Source of the DNA: Bacillota bacterium
GTDB taxonomy: Bacteria > Bacillota > Desulfitobacteriia > Desulfitobacteriales > JAJXUE01
DNA: 41,494 nucleotides
NCBI GenBank assembly: GCA_021783135.1
Contig: JAJXUE010000025.1
Coordinates: 1-41,494, forward strand
Direction: 5' to 3'
This document shows, in pieces, positions 1 to 7,410 of this stretch (positions are counted from its first letter, which is position 1; each line of letters starts with the position of its first letter). The position numbers and the translations under genes were made by a program. The notes beneath the pieces were generated by a model. It did not search any database, was not told where the DNA came from, and was given only the letters and a program-made list of their open reading frames with translations.

Positions 1-215
1 GACAGAGTATTCTTGCGGTTGGAGCCGGGGGTGCTTCCAAGCTGGTCAAACCTGGGGAGTGGAGCCTGTGCAACTTTCAGCATCCGAAACAACCTGAGGC
101 GTATTACGCGCGCTGGCGGCAAGATCGCACCCTGGTATTGACAATGTTAGACGAGTTTACCCTTGCGCCAATTGACAAAACAGCGTATAATGCATACAAT
201 TACGATGAAACTTAA
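1..215 (+). CDS. hemZ: Coproporphyrinogen III oxidase-like radical SAM protein HemZ, C-terminal end (partial)
   Basis: An open frame enters from the left edge (codons in phase with base 3) and stops with TAA at 213-215, giving about 70 residues. The stretch ILAVGAGGASKLVKPGEW followed by an N-x(3)-P-K-x-P-E-x-Y motif resembles the C-terminal region of the HemZ branch of oxygen-independent coproporphyrinogen III oxidases, which make porphyrin precursors anaerobically with a radical-SAM [4Fe-4S] centre. The catalytic part lies outside the window, so the family call rests on the tail only. In many Clostridia hemZ sits directly before hisS-aspS, which fits. The promoter of the next operon is embedded in its last 15 codons. 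Confidence 0.55.
   Translation, partial: QSILAVGAGGASKLVKPGEWSLCNFQHPKQPEAYYARWRQDRTLVLTMLDEFTLAPIDKTAYNAYNYDET
172..200 (+). promoter_or_regulatory. Sigma-A type promoter for the hisS-aspS leader
   Basis: TTGACA at 172-177 and TACAAT at 195-200 are separated by 17 bases. The predicted start is near 207, just upstream of the T-box leader. The promoter overlaps the last codons of the upstream gene. Confidence 0.7.
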
Positions 216-460
216 AATTAGTGATGAAGAGAGTGTCCGGGGTCTAGGGCTTGTAGGGAGAGACTGTTGTGACTGAAAGCAGTCTTAAGCAATTATCCGG
301 ACTAACAACTCTGAGCTGCCGGTAGAACAGCAGAAATGCTTAGTAGAGCCGGACGCCTGACCGCGTTACAGGTCGTTTGGAGTTAAGCGGCAGTGCTTTG
401 AATTAGGGTGGTACCACGGGAGTTGCCTCTCGTCCCTTGCGGATGGGGGGTTTTTGTATG
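216..460 (+). promoter_or_regulatory. T-box leader of hisS-aspS
   Basis: This leader has the conserved T-box core AGGGTGGTACCACGGG at 405-420. The antiterminator bulge in it pairs with the CCA end of uncharged tRNA. It is followed by a terminator with a 10-bp stem (426-435 with 441-450) and a T run at 451-455. Stem I is visible as AGAGT/GTCCGG (230-240) pairing with CCGGAC and ACTCT (297-302, 308-312). The unpaired 3' bases between these helices read TAACA. They contain AAC (304-306, followed by A) but no CAC or CAT, so an Asn specifier is more likely than His. Uncharged tRNA should favour read-through into hisS-aspS. Confidence 0.9.
426..455 (+). terminator. T-box regulated intrinsic terminator
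   Basis: CCTCTCGTCC (426-435) pairs with GGATGGGGGG (441-450), allowing G-U pairs, and is followed by five T. Its left arm overlaps the sequence used by the alternative antiterminator. Confidence 0.85.
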
Positions 461-482
461 TTCAATTGTAAGGAGGTAAAAT

Positions 483-1742
483 ATGCTGATTCAGAGGCCT
501 AAAGGTACTAGTGACATTTTGCCGGATCAAGTGGAAAAATGGCATTACATCGAAAATGTTTTGCGGCAGATTTGTCGCGAGTACGGCTACGACGAAATCC
601 GGACACCGATTTTCGAGCATACGGAGCTGTTTCAACGCGGCGTAGGCGAAACTACGGATATTGTCGAGAAGGAAATGTACACGTTTCGCGATAAAGCGGA
701 GCGGAGTATCACGCTGCGACCGGAAGGTACTGCCTCGGTCTGTAGGGCCTATGCGGAAAACAAACTGTATGCCAACCCACTACCGGTAAAATTATACTAT
801 CTCGGCCCGATGTTTCGCTATGAAAAGCCTCAAGCTGGGCGCTTTCGACAGTTCAATCAATTCGGGATTGAGGTTTTCGGTTCGACCAACCCTGCGGTGG
901 ATGCTGAGGTAATCACTCTAGCTATGGATTTTTACGAACGACTGGGGTTAAATGGCCTGGAAGTTCACCTTAACAGTGTGGGGTGCCCTAAGTGTCGGCC
1001 TGTGCACAAACGTAAATTGCAGGAATTTCTGCAACCGCACTTGGACAAGTTCTGTCCCAACTGTCAAGGACGCTTTGAGCGCAATCCTTTGCGCATGCTG
1101 GATTGTAAGAACCCAACGTGTCAAGAACTGAGTGACGGTGCACCGACAACGACGCAGTGCTTGTGTGACGAATGTGAGGAACATTTTGCCGCAGTAAAAA
1201 GTTATTTAGATGCAGTTGGAGTGCGCTATTTTGTGGATGAACGCTTGGTGCGCGGTCTGGATTATTATACCAAAACGGCATTTGAAATAATGGTCGAAGA
1301 AATCGGGGCCCAAAGCGCCATCTGTGGTGGGGGGAGATATGACGGATTAATTGAGGAGATTGGCGGTCCCGCTACCCCCGGCATTGGTTTTGCCCTTGGT
1401 ATGGAACGCATCTTTGCCGCTTTGGCCGTGCAAGGTATTGATATACCGCTTGTTACTCGCAAAGATGTCTATATTGCCGTGTTGGGTCAAGCAGCAGCTG
1501 TAGAAGGCTTCCGCCTCCAAGCGATATTGCGCAAACTCAATCTCAAAGTAGAAACAGACTATCTCGGTCGCGGGCTTAAAGCTCAACTTAAAGCTGCGGA
1601 TCGGGTTAGGGCTCGCTTTGCGGTCATCATCGGGGATGATGAGCTGGCCCGTGGCGTAGTAGTGGTACGCCAGATGGACAGCGGAGATCAGGTCGAGATC
1701 GGCCTGATTGACCTAGAGGATTACCTTTTGGCGAACAGCTAA
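483..1742 (+). CDS. hisS: Histidyl-tRNA synthetase
   Basis: Class II aminoacyl-tRNA synthetase that charges tRNA-His in the cytoplasm. The 419-residue length is normal for bacterial HisRS. Near residues 10-60 is the motif 1 region. Motif 2 is seen as [14 protein letters not shown], and the histidine-binding motifs are [12 protein letters not shown] and [14 protein letters not shown]. Motif 3 is [11 protein letters not shown], and the C-terminal anticodon-binding domain follows from about residue 325. A paired-cysteine insertion around CPKCR and CPNC suggests a metal knuckle in the insertion domain. The start is ATG 483 with AAGGAGG seven bases upstream. It is the first gene after the T-box leader and is co-transcribed with aspS. 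Confidence 0.97.
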   Translation: MLIQRPKGTSDILPDQVEKWHYIENVLRQICREYGYDEIRTPIFEHTELFQRGVGETTDIVEKEMYTFRDKAERSITLRPEGTASVCRAYAENKLYANPLPVKLYYLGPMFRYEKPQAGRFRQFNQFGIEVFGSTNPAVDAEVITLAMDFYERLGLNGLEVHLNSVGCPKCRPVHKRKLQEFLQPHLDKFCPNCQGRFERNPLRMLDCKNPTCQELSDGAPTTTQCLCDECEEHFAAVKSYLDAVGVRYFVDERLVRGLDYYTKTAFEIMVEEIGAQSAICGGGRYDGLIEEIGGPATPGIGFALGMERIFAALAVQGIDIPLVTRKDVYIAVLGQAAAVEGFRLQAILRKLNLKVETDYLGRGLKAQLKAADRVRARFAVIIGDDELARGVVVVRQMDSGDQVEIGLIDLEDYLLANS

Positions 1743-1789
1743 TTCGCCGGGATAAATATTTGGACAAATATTTAAGGAGGCAAATAAAC

Positions 1790-3568
1790 GTGACAGATAC
1801 TTTAAAACGCACGCATACTTGCGGCGAATTGGGAATTAACGCTACAGGTAATACTGTAAATCTTACCGGCTGGGTACAACGTCGCCGCGACCATGGTGGT
1901 TTGATTTTTGTCGATTTACGCGATCGTTCCGGCTTAGTCCAAGTAGTATTTAGCCCGGGTGAATATCAGGCAGCGTTTGAACTGGCGGAAGGTGTGCGCA
2001 ACGAGTATGTTTTGGCTCTGCAGGGTAAAGTGGAAGCCAGACCGGAAGGAACGCGTAACCCCAATTTGGCCACAGGGGATATTGAAGTATATGCTACCCG
2101 GCTGCAGGTGCTCAACCAAGCTAAAAACCCGCCCTTTTACATTACCGATGGAGTAGATGTGGATGAAAATGTCCGCTTGAAATACCGCTATCTTGATTTG
2201 CGTCGACCGGAAATGCAACAAACGTTGATTATGAGGCACAAAGTCACCATGATCATGCGTGAGTTTTTGGATCAACGGGGTTTTCTGGAAATTGAAACTC
2301 CGATGTTGACCAAGAGTTCACCGGAGGGAGCACGCGATTATCTGGTACCTAGCCGCGTTCACCCGGGTGAGTTTTACGCTTTACCCCAATCACCACAGAT
2401 TTTTAAACAGCTGCTGATGGTCGCCGGCATGGAAAAATACTTTCAAATAGTCCGCTGCTTCCGTGATGAAGATTTGCGTGCCGATCGCCAACCGGAATTT
2501 ACGCAATTAGACTTGGAAATGTCTTTTGCCGAACCACAGGATATTCAAAGCATGATGGAAGAGATGATGGTTCGCATTTTCCGGGAAACGAAGGGTATCG
2601 AAGTCGCTTTGCCGCTACAGCAGCTAACCTATCGCGAGGCGATGGAGCGTTATGGCTCGGACAAACCGGATACCCGATTTGATTTAGAATTAGTTGATAT
2701 CTCAGACATTGTCGCGGACAGTGATTTTAAAGTTTTTGCGGATGTCGTGCACAAGGGTGGTCAGGTCAAAGGGATTAATGCTAAGGGCAGTGCTGATATG
2801 CCGCGGCGTCAAATTGACGAACTAACTAAATATGCTGCAATCTATGGCGCCAAAGGTCTAGCTTATATTGTGCTGTCAGCAGAAGGTGTCAAATCACCCA
2901 TCGCCAAGTTCCTCAGTGAGGCCAAACTGGCGGAAGTAATCCAACGGCTGCAGGGTGAGACCGGCGACATCCTATTTTTTGTCGCCGATAAGCCGCAGGT
3001 TGTGGCGGATGCCCTGGGTCATCTGCGTGGGGAACTGGCTCGCCGCTTAGACTTAATTGATTCGGATGTCTATAAATTTGTTTGGGTTACGGAGTTTCCG
3101 TTGCTGGAATTTGACGAGGAGGAAAAGCGTTGGGTTGCGAAGCACCACCCTTTTACTGCGCCAATGGATGAAGACCTGCCGTTGCTGGCAACTGACCCGG
3201 CTAACATCAGGGCTAAAGCCTATGACTTGGTGCTAAATGGGTATGAAATCGGTGGTGGCAGTATTAGAATTCACAGGCGTGAGGTGCAGGAAAAAATGTT
3301 TGCCCTGTTGGGACTGCCTCAAGCAGAGAGCGAAGATAAGTTCGGTTACTTGTTGGAAGCTTTCGAGTATGGCACACCACCACACGGCGGTATTGCCTTT
3401 GGCCTGGATCGCATCATGATGCTGCTCAGCCGGCGCGACAACATCCGCGATGTGATAGCTTTTCCGAAGACCCAATCTGCTTCAGATGTAATGAGTAATG
3501 CCCCGTCACCGGTATCCGAAAAACAACTCAAAGAGCTTTCGGTGCGTATCAATATATTAAAGAAATAA
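1790..3568 (+). CDS. aspS: Aspartyl-tRNA synthetase, probably non-discriminating (Asp/Asn)
   Basis: Class II synthetase of the bacterial AspRS type, 592 residues. It has an N-terminal OB-fold anticodon domain (residues ~10-110), a catalytic core with [14 protein letters not shown]-like motif 2 neighbourhood ([14 protein letters not shown]), [16 protein letters not shown], a GAD insertion, and motif 3 [13 protein letters not shown]. The open frame extends back to a TTG at 1760, but AAGGAGG at 1774-1780 lies 9 bases before GTG 1790, so GTG is chosen. Seen: residue 35 is His in [10 protein letters not shown], where E. coli has Leu, and residue 87 is Gly in ARPEG, where E. coli has Lys. From the literature on Pseudomonas AspRS, His and Gly at these places go with charging both tRNA-Asp and tRNA-Asn. 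The amidotransferase GatCAB would then be needed; it is not in the window. Confidence 0.95.
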   Translation: MTDTLKRTHTCGELGINATGNTVNLTGWVQRRRDHGGLIFVDLRDRSGLVQVVFSPGEYQAAFELAEGVRNEYVLALQGKVEARPEGTRNPNLATGDIEVYATRLQVLNQAKNPPFYITDGVDVDENVRLKYRYLDLRRPEMQQTLIMRHKVTMIMREFLDQRGFLEIETPMLTKSSPEGARDYLVPSRVHPGEFYALPQSPQIFKQLLMVAGMEKYFQIVRCFRDEDLRADRQPEFTQLDLEMSFAEPQDIQSMMEEMMVRIFRETKGIEVALPLQQLTYREAMERYGSDKPDTRFDLELVDISDIVADSDFKVFADVVHKGGQVKGINAKGSADMPRRQIDELTKYAAIYGAKGLAYIVLSAEGVKSPIAKFLSEAKLAEVIQRLQGETGDILFFVADKPQVVADALGHLRGELARRLDLIDSDVYKFVWVTEFPLLEFDEEEKRWVAKHHPFTAPMDEDLPLLATDPANIRAKAYDLVLNGYEIGGGSIRIHRREVQEKMFALLGLPQAESEDKFGYLLEAFEYGTPPHGGIAFGLDRIMMLLSRRDNIRDVIAFPKTQSASDVMSNAPSPVSEKQLKELSVRINILKK

Positions 3569-3668
3569 TACACAAAAATCGCGGCCAATATTTACCATAA
3601 TTTATGGGCAGAATAAGACTATGAAGTTAATGATTAACACTTGTCGGCTATGTTGAAGTGTGCTACCA

Positions 3669-3697
3669 TTGAAACATAAAGTAGCACATAATAATGC
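3669..3697 (+). promoter_or_regulatory. Promoter of 6S RNA
   Basis: TTGAAA at 3669-3674 and TAATGC at 3692-3697 are 17 bases apart. A start near 3703 would place the 5' end at the outer stem of the 6S-like RNA. Confidence 0.5.
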
Positions 3698-3700
3698 TAA

Positions 3701-3881
3701 GCCCTACTGTGTGCGTGAGTCTGCCGGAGTTTTGAGCCAACACTTTAACATTGGGAACCTTGAGCTCTAAACGTGGCATGAAGGCCCCTTGCGCAGGGGA
3801 ATCAAGAAGCGTTTAGGAGGGTACCCACCTGCTTAGGCAGGTTCAAAACCCGGTTCCACGGCATAGGTGGGGTTTGTTTTT
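3701..3881 (+). ncRNA. ssrS: 6S RNA (SsrS/BsrA-type)
   Basis: The intergenic stretch after aspS folds as one long irregular hairpin. CCCTAC near the 5' end pairs with GTGGGG near the 3' end, then TGTGC with GCATA and CGTG with CACG. Inside are purine-rich open regions, GGGAACCTTGAGCTC on the 5' side, and a short inner hairpin ACCTGC/GCAGGT near 3827-3842. The RNA ends in GGTTTGTTTTT. This layout (closed ends, central bubble) and the position beside aspS match Firmicute 6S RNA, which mimics an open promoter and sequesters housekeeping RNA polymerase. The exact ends are inferred from the pairing. Confidence 0.8.
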
Positions 3882-3892
3882 CGGTAACATGA

Positions 3893-3918
3893 GCAGCACT
3901 CTTAAGGGTGCTGCACTT
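3893..3918 (+). terminator. Hairpin between 6S RNA and tcdA, possible terminator
   Basis: GCAGCAC (3893-3899) pairs with GTGCTGC (3908-3914) and is followed by ACTTTT. The T run is short. It could be a second terminator for 6S RNA or a leader hairpin for tcdA. Confidence 0.4.
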
Positions 3919-3949
3919 TTGATATGGCAAACATGTAAAGAGGTGTCGC

Positions 3950-4699
3950 ATGCAGCATAAGTTTACCCGTACAGAATTGATTATTGGGCCGCAAGGGCTG
4001 GCTAAGTTGACTGCAGCCAAGGTTATTGTTTTTGGCGTTGGCGGCGTTGGGTCGTTCGTGGTTGAAGCTTTGGCTCGAGCCGGAATTGGTGAGTTGATTT
4101 TGGTGGACTATGATGACATATGTCTCACTAATATCAATCGTCAACTGCATGCGCTGCACTCTACCGTCGGACAGGCCAAAGTAGAGGTAATGCGGCAACG
4201 TCTGCATGATATTAACCCTGACTTGAAAGTAACTGCAATCAAGGAGTTCTATGGTCCGGAGCAAGCAGACCGCCTGCTTACGTCTGATTTGACTTATGTG
4301 GTGGATGCTATCGACTCGGTGAGTAGCAAGGTAAGCTTGGTGGTCGAGTGTAAAGCACGCGGCATCCCGATAATTGCGAGCATGGGAGCAGGCAACAAGC
4401 TCCATCCGATAGCTTTTCGAGTTGCCGATATTGCAGATACTACTATTTGTCCGCTGGCCAAGGCTGTGCGCAAGTTGCTACGTAAACAAGGCATCGAGCG
4501 GGGGCTTAAAGTGGTATATTCCACCGAGCCACCGATTACTCCCTGCGAGGTAGAATTTGACTGCAAAACAGACTGTGTGTGTCCCAATCAAGACGGTCAC
4601 TGCGCTAAAAAAAGACAAATTCCCGGGAGCATATCCTTTGTACCGTCTGTAGTCGGATTGATTATTGCCGGGGAGGTAGTCAACGATATCCTTGCCTGA
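3950..4699 (+). CDS. tcdA: tRNA threonylcarbamoyladenosine dehydratase (ThiF/MoeB-like)
   Basis: E1-like ATP-dependent enzyme expected to adenylate t6A37 of ANN-decoding tRNAs and close it to cyclic t6A. The 249-residue protein has the Rossmann motif VFGVGGVGSFVVEAL at about residues 26-40. The E1 superfamily segment LVDYDDICLTNINRQ follows, with aspartate and arginine residues for the nucleotide. The C-terminal PGSISFVPSVVGLI segment is typical of the TcdA/CsdL subgroup. A cysteine-rich stretch (DCKTDCVCPNQDGHC) precedes that end. The length matches the family. The start is ATG with AAGAGGTG eight bases upstream. In B. subtilis the orthologue yrvM also lies beside aspS and 6S RNA. Confidence 0.9.
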   Translation: MQHKFTRTELIIGPQGLAKLTAAKVIVFGVGGVGSFVVEALARAGIGELILVDYDDICLTNINRQLHALHSTVGQAKVEVMRQRLHDINPDLKVTAIKEFYGPEQADRLLTSDLTYVVDAIDSVSSKVSLVVECKARGIPIIASMGAGNKLHPIAFRVADIADTTICPLAKAVRKLLRKQGIERGLKVVYSTEPPITPCEVEFDCKTDCVCPNQDGHCAKKRQIPGSISFVPSVVGLIIAGEVVNDILA

Positions 4700-4740
4700 T
4701 AGTGAACCTTCAGCCTGTGGGGGATATTGGTTCATAGAAT

Positions 4741-4769
4741 TTGACACGCAGTACTATAGTTACTATAAT
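4741..4769 (+). promoter_or_regulatory. Consensus sigma-A promoter of csoR
   Basis: TTGACA (4741-4746) and TATAAT (4764-4769), both perfect matches, are separated by 17 bases. The start should fall near 4776, immediately before the csoR operator. Confidence 0.88.
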
Positions 4770-4780
4770 ATTGGCATAGA

Positions 4781-4799
4781 CTACCCCATGGGGGTATAG
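4781..4799. promoter_or_regulatory. Probable CsoR operator
   Basis: The near-palindrome CTACCCCATGGGGGTATAG carries TACCCC and GGGGTA half-sites with a G/C-rich centre, the form described for CsoR family operators. It sits just downstream of the predicted transcription start and upstream of the csoR ribosome binding site, so binding would block transcription. Autoregulation is inferred. Confidence 0.7.
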
Positions 4800-4814
4800 C
4801 CGGAGGGGTTGCTT

Positions 4815-5087
4815 ATGCTTTCGTATTCGCCTGCTAAGGACGACTTGATGCGCCGCCTAAGGAAGATTGAAGGCCAGGTTAAGGGCATTCAACGCATGGT
4901 GGACGATGAAAAGTACTGTATGGATATTTTAGTGCAAATCGCCGCCGTCAGGGCAGCTATAACTAAGGTGGGCACCATTATGCTGGAACAGCATACACGC
5001 GGGTGTGTCAAAGCTGCAATTGAAGGCAATAAAGGTGACGAAATGATGGAAGAACTCGTTGGCATTATCGGCAAATTTATGCGGTAA
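4815..5087 (+). CDS. csoR: CsoR-family metal-sensing (DUF156) repressor
   Basis: Small all-helical repressor of 90 residues. The Cys-His-Cys set used by copper-sensing CsoR is present: Cys35 (EKYCMDIL), His60 and Cys64 (EQHTRGC). This favours Cu(I) sensing over the Ni/Co or sulfur-responsive relatives. The basic N-terminal helix RRLRKIEGQVKGIQRM is the family DNA-contact region. A TTG six bases upstream is in frame, but it is too close to the GGAGGGG at 4802-4807; ATG 4815 is spaced correctly. It has its own strong promoter, operator and terminator. No copper ATPase or chaperone gene is adjacent, so its targets besides itself must lie elsewhere. Confidence 0.88.
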   Translation: MLSYSPAKDDLMRRLRKIEGQVKGIQRMVDDEKYCMDILVQIAAVRAAITKVGTIMLEQHTRGCVKAAIEGNKGDEMMEELVGIIGKFMR

Positions 5088-5105
5088 AATCCAAATATAC
5101 TCGGT

Positions 5106-5134
5106 GGGATGACTAATATCATCCCATTTTTTTT
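5106..5134 (+). terminator. Intrinsic terminator of csoR
   Basis: GGGATGA (5106-5112) pairs with TCATCCC (5119-5125) around a 6-base loop and is followed by ATTTTTTTT. Confidence 0.85.
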
Positions 5135-5144
5135 AGGGGGAGAT

Positions 5145-6380
5145 ATGAATTCTGCCAAGATTTTCAAGACGGGACAACTTATAAGTATTAGTTTATTAGT
5201 GGCCTTGACACCGTTGACCTACTGGCCGATGCAAAACTGGCTGAATCTGCCGGTTTATGAACTGAGCTTTGGCCTCTGTGTAAGCTTGTTTCTGGTGAAT
5301 CTCATTTTTCCTAAGCTTAACTTACCGCAGCTCGCAGTGCGGGATGGGATATTACTGCTGTTTTTTCTGTGGTTGGGCTATAATGCGTTGACAATTGGCG
5401 TATCTGGCGCTGCGGCCCCGTTGCTGCAGATGGCAGTATTGCTTTTCGTACTGGCGCACACAGATTTTAGTACTAAACAGGTTGAGCTAATCGTAGTCTC
5501 GATGTTGGTAGGTGGTACGGCGCTGGCATTGACTGGTATTTACCAGCACTTGTATGAGCCTTGGCATCGCCTGATTCCCGCAACATTGGGTAATGCCAAT
5601 CTGGTTTCAGGGTTTCTTACCTTGCTTATCCCGCTTAGTTTCAGCTTCTGGTTGCATGAGGGTAAGAACTACCGCGTCTTTGGGGTGATTACTACTACAA
5701 TTTTAACTTTGGCGATGGCGTTTACTTATACCAGAGCCGGTTGGCTGACTGCCTTTGTAGCCATGGTCGGCTTCGCACTGACAAAAAATAAAAAACTGCT
5801 GATCTTTGTCGTCTTATATTTATTAATTTTTGGTTTAACCGTGCAAGGAGTGGGTAGTAGGCTGGCTCAATTTTCACAGGCTAAGGCCTTTTTGCCGGTG
5901 GCTCAGAACCAAACTAAGCAAGCTAATGAGGTTAATTCAGTCCAAAGCCGGGTGAATTTATGGCGCTTTGCCCTGCACGATTTTTCGCGCTACCCATTAA
6001 CAGGCATCGGCATCGGCAACTACCGCACGCGCCTTACGGCTTATATGCAGCAAAATTCAGGGGCTGCCAAAAAGTTTTTATTCGGCGCGGAAGATGTCCA
6101 TAATGCCTACCTGGATATCTTGGTAGAAGCAGGCTTACCCGGCTTGCTCCTCTTGCTGGGTGTATTGTTGCTATGGCTTGTTCCGGGTGCATGCGAGATA
6201 CTTACGCAGCGCGGTTCCCCCCTTCAATTAGGCTTGCTTTGGGGGATGCTGGCTTATCTTGCCCACAATTTTACCAATATCCTATTACTGTGGGTGCCGA
6301 CAAGCTGCGATTTTTGGGTTGTTCTAGCGCTGCTTAGTGTGCTTAGATTAGAAATTAAGTCGGGAGGAGTTTTGTCATGA
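5145..6380 (+). CDS. O-antigen ligase (Wzy_C) family membrane protein
   Basis: Polytopic membrane protein of 411 residues with about ten hydrophobic segments. The family hallmarks are visible: ANLVSGFLTLLIPL, the arginine in YTRAGWLTAF (about residue 195), the extracellular loop segment YPLTGIGIGNYRT, and DVHNAYLDILVEAGLPG (about residue 316). Members polymerise or ligate polysaccharide at the membrane; in monoderm bacteria the substrate is usually unknown. The frame runs back to 5109, but that start lies inside the csoR terminator hairpin. ATG 5145 is preceded by AGGGGGAG. Its stop overlaps the next start (ATGA at 6377-6380), so it is coupled to the aldolase gene, an unexpected partner. No other polysaccharide genes are nearby. 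Confidence 0.82.
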   Translation: MNSAKIFKTGQLISISLLVALTPLTYWPMQNWLNLPVYELSFGLCVSLFLVNLIFPKLNLPQLAVRDGILLLFFLWLGYNALTIGVSGAAAPLLQMAVLLFVLAHTDFSTKQVELIVVSMLVGGTALALTGIYQHLYEPWHRLIPATLGNANLVSGFLTLLIPLSFSFWLHEGKNYRVFGVITTTILTLAMAFTYTRAGWLTAFVAMVGFALTKNKKLLIFVVLYLLIFGLTVQGVGSRLAQFSQAKAFLPVAQNQTKQANEVNSVQSRVNLWRFALHDFSRYPLTGIGIGNYRTRLTAYMQQNSGAAKKFLFGAEDVHNAYLDILVEAGLPGLLLLLGVLLLWLVPGACEILTQRGSPLQLGLLWGMLAYLAHNFTNILLLWVPTSCDFWVVLALLSVLRLEIKSGGVLS

Positions 6381-7405
6381 ATGTAATTGATTTGCGGAGT
6401 GACACTGTAACCAAACCCACTGCAGTCATGCTCAAGGCGATGAGTAGTGCGGAGGTGGGGGATGATGTGTATGGGGAGGATCCCACTGTCAGAAATTTGG
6501 AAGCAATGGCAGCCCAGATAATGGGTAAACAGGCAGGACTGTTGGTGACCAGCGGTACTATGGGCAACCTCGTAGCTGCCTTGACCCATACCAACAAAGG
6601 TAATGAGGTGCTACTGGAAGCGGACTCTCACATCTATTATTATGAAGTGGGCGGACTTGCGGCAGTTGGAGGCTTAATGCCGCGTCCAATCCAAGGAGAT
6701 AAGGGCAGCATCAGTGTGCGGGTGCTGCGCGACGCTTTGCGTCCGGCGAATATCCACTTCCCGCGACCAAGCCTGCTGTGCTTAGAAAATACCCACAACC
6801 GAGCTGGTGGCACAGTTATGCCGCCCCAGGCGGTAGCAGAGGTGGCGAGCTACGCCAGAGAACAAGGCCTTAAGGTACACTTAGACGGCGCGCGAATTTT
6901 TAATGCGGCCATCGCCCTTGGAGTTGAGGCGCCAGAGTTGGCGGATAAGTGTGACTCTGTCATGTTTTGCTTATCCAAAGGGCTGGGAGCGCCTGTAGGC
7001 TCACTTTTGGTGGGCGACAGCGATTTTATCGCCCAAGCACGTAAGTGGCGTAAAATGCTGGGCGGAGGTATGCGTCAGGCAGGGGTAATTGCAGCGGCAG
7101 GCTTAATAGCGCTTGAGCAGATGCGGGAACGCTTGGCTGAGGATCATGACCACGCCAAATTATTGGCGGCAGGCTTGGCTGCCATACCCAAATTAACCTT
7201 GGATTTGGCAAATGTGCAGACTAATATCGTGGTAGTAAAACTTGACCCGTCCTTGTCCACGCCGGCTATCTTGGCTGAGTTGGCCCAAAATGGAGTCTTA
7301 GCCAGTGACTTTGGTCCGGATTTGTTGCGCTTTGTAACTCACAAAGATGTTTCACGCCAAGACATTGAGGATGCTCTTGCCATCATAGCGCGTGTAAGTA
7401 GGTAA
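6377..7405 (+). CDS. ltaE: Low-specificity L-threonine aldolase (PLP enzyme)
   Basis: Fold type I pyridoxal-phosphate enzyme splitting L-threonine (and L-allo-threonine) into glycine and acetaldehyde. The 342-residue protein begins with the family signature IDLRSDTVTKPT. It has the PLP-phosphate region VTSGTMGNL (58-65), the cofactor-facing HLDGARIFNA (168-177) and the Schiff-base Lys201 in CLSKGLGAPVGS. Length is typical. The start ATG overlaps the stop of the preceding gene, and GGGAGG lies about ten bases upstream. rarA follows after only five bases, so the three genes are probably one transcript. Confidence 0.92.
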   Translation: MNVIDLRSDTVTKPTAVMLKAMSSAEVGDDVYGEDPTVRNLEAMAAQIMGKQAGLLVTSGTMGNLVAALTHTNKGNEVLLEADSHIYYYEVGGLAAVGGLMPRPIQGDKGSISVRVLRDALRPANIHFPRPSLLCLENTHNRAGGTVMPPQAVAEVASYAREQGLKVHLDGARIFNAAIALGVEAPELADKCDSVMFCLSKGLGAPVGSLLVGDSDFIAQARKWRKMLGGGMRQAGVIAAAGLIALEQMRERLAEDHDHAKLLAAGLAAIPKLTLDLANVQTNIVVVKLDPSLSTPAILAELAQNGVLASDFGPDLLRFVTHKDVSRQDIEDALAIIARVSR

Positions 7406-7410
7406 AAAAC

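Noticed and set aside
172-191. TTGACA followed after 8 bases by TATAAT in the hemZ end
   Set aside because: The spacing is far too short for a promoter. The same -35 with TACAAT at 195-200 has the right 17-base gap.
3802-4020. Minus-strand open frame across the 6S RNA region
   Set aside because: It is the complement of a structured RNA and the tcdA start, has no ribosome site and resembles no protein family.
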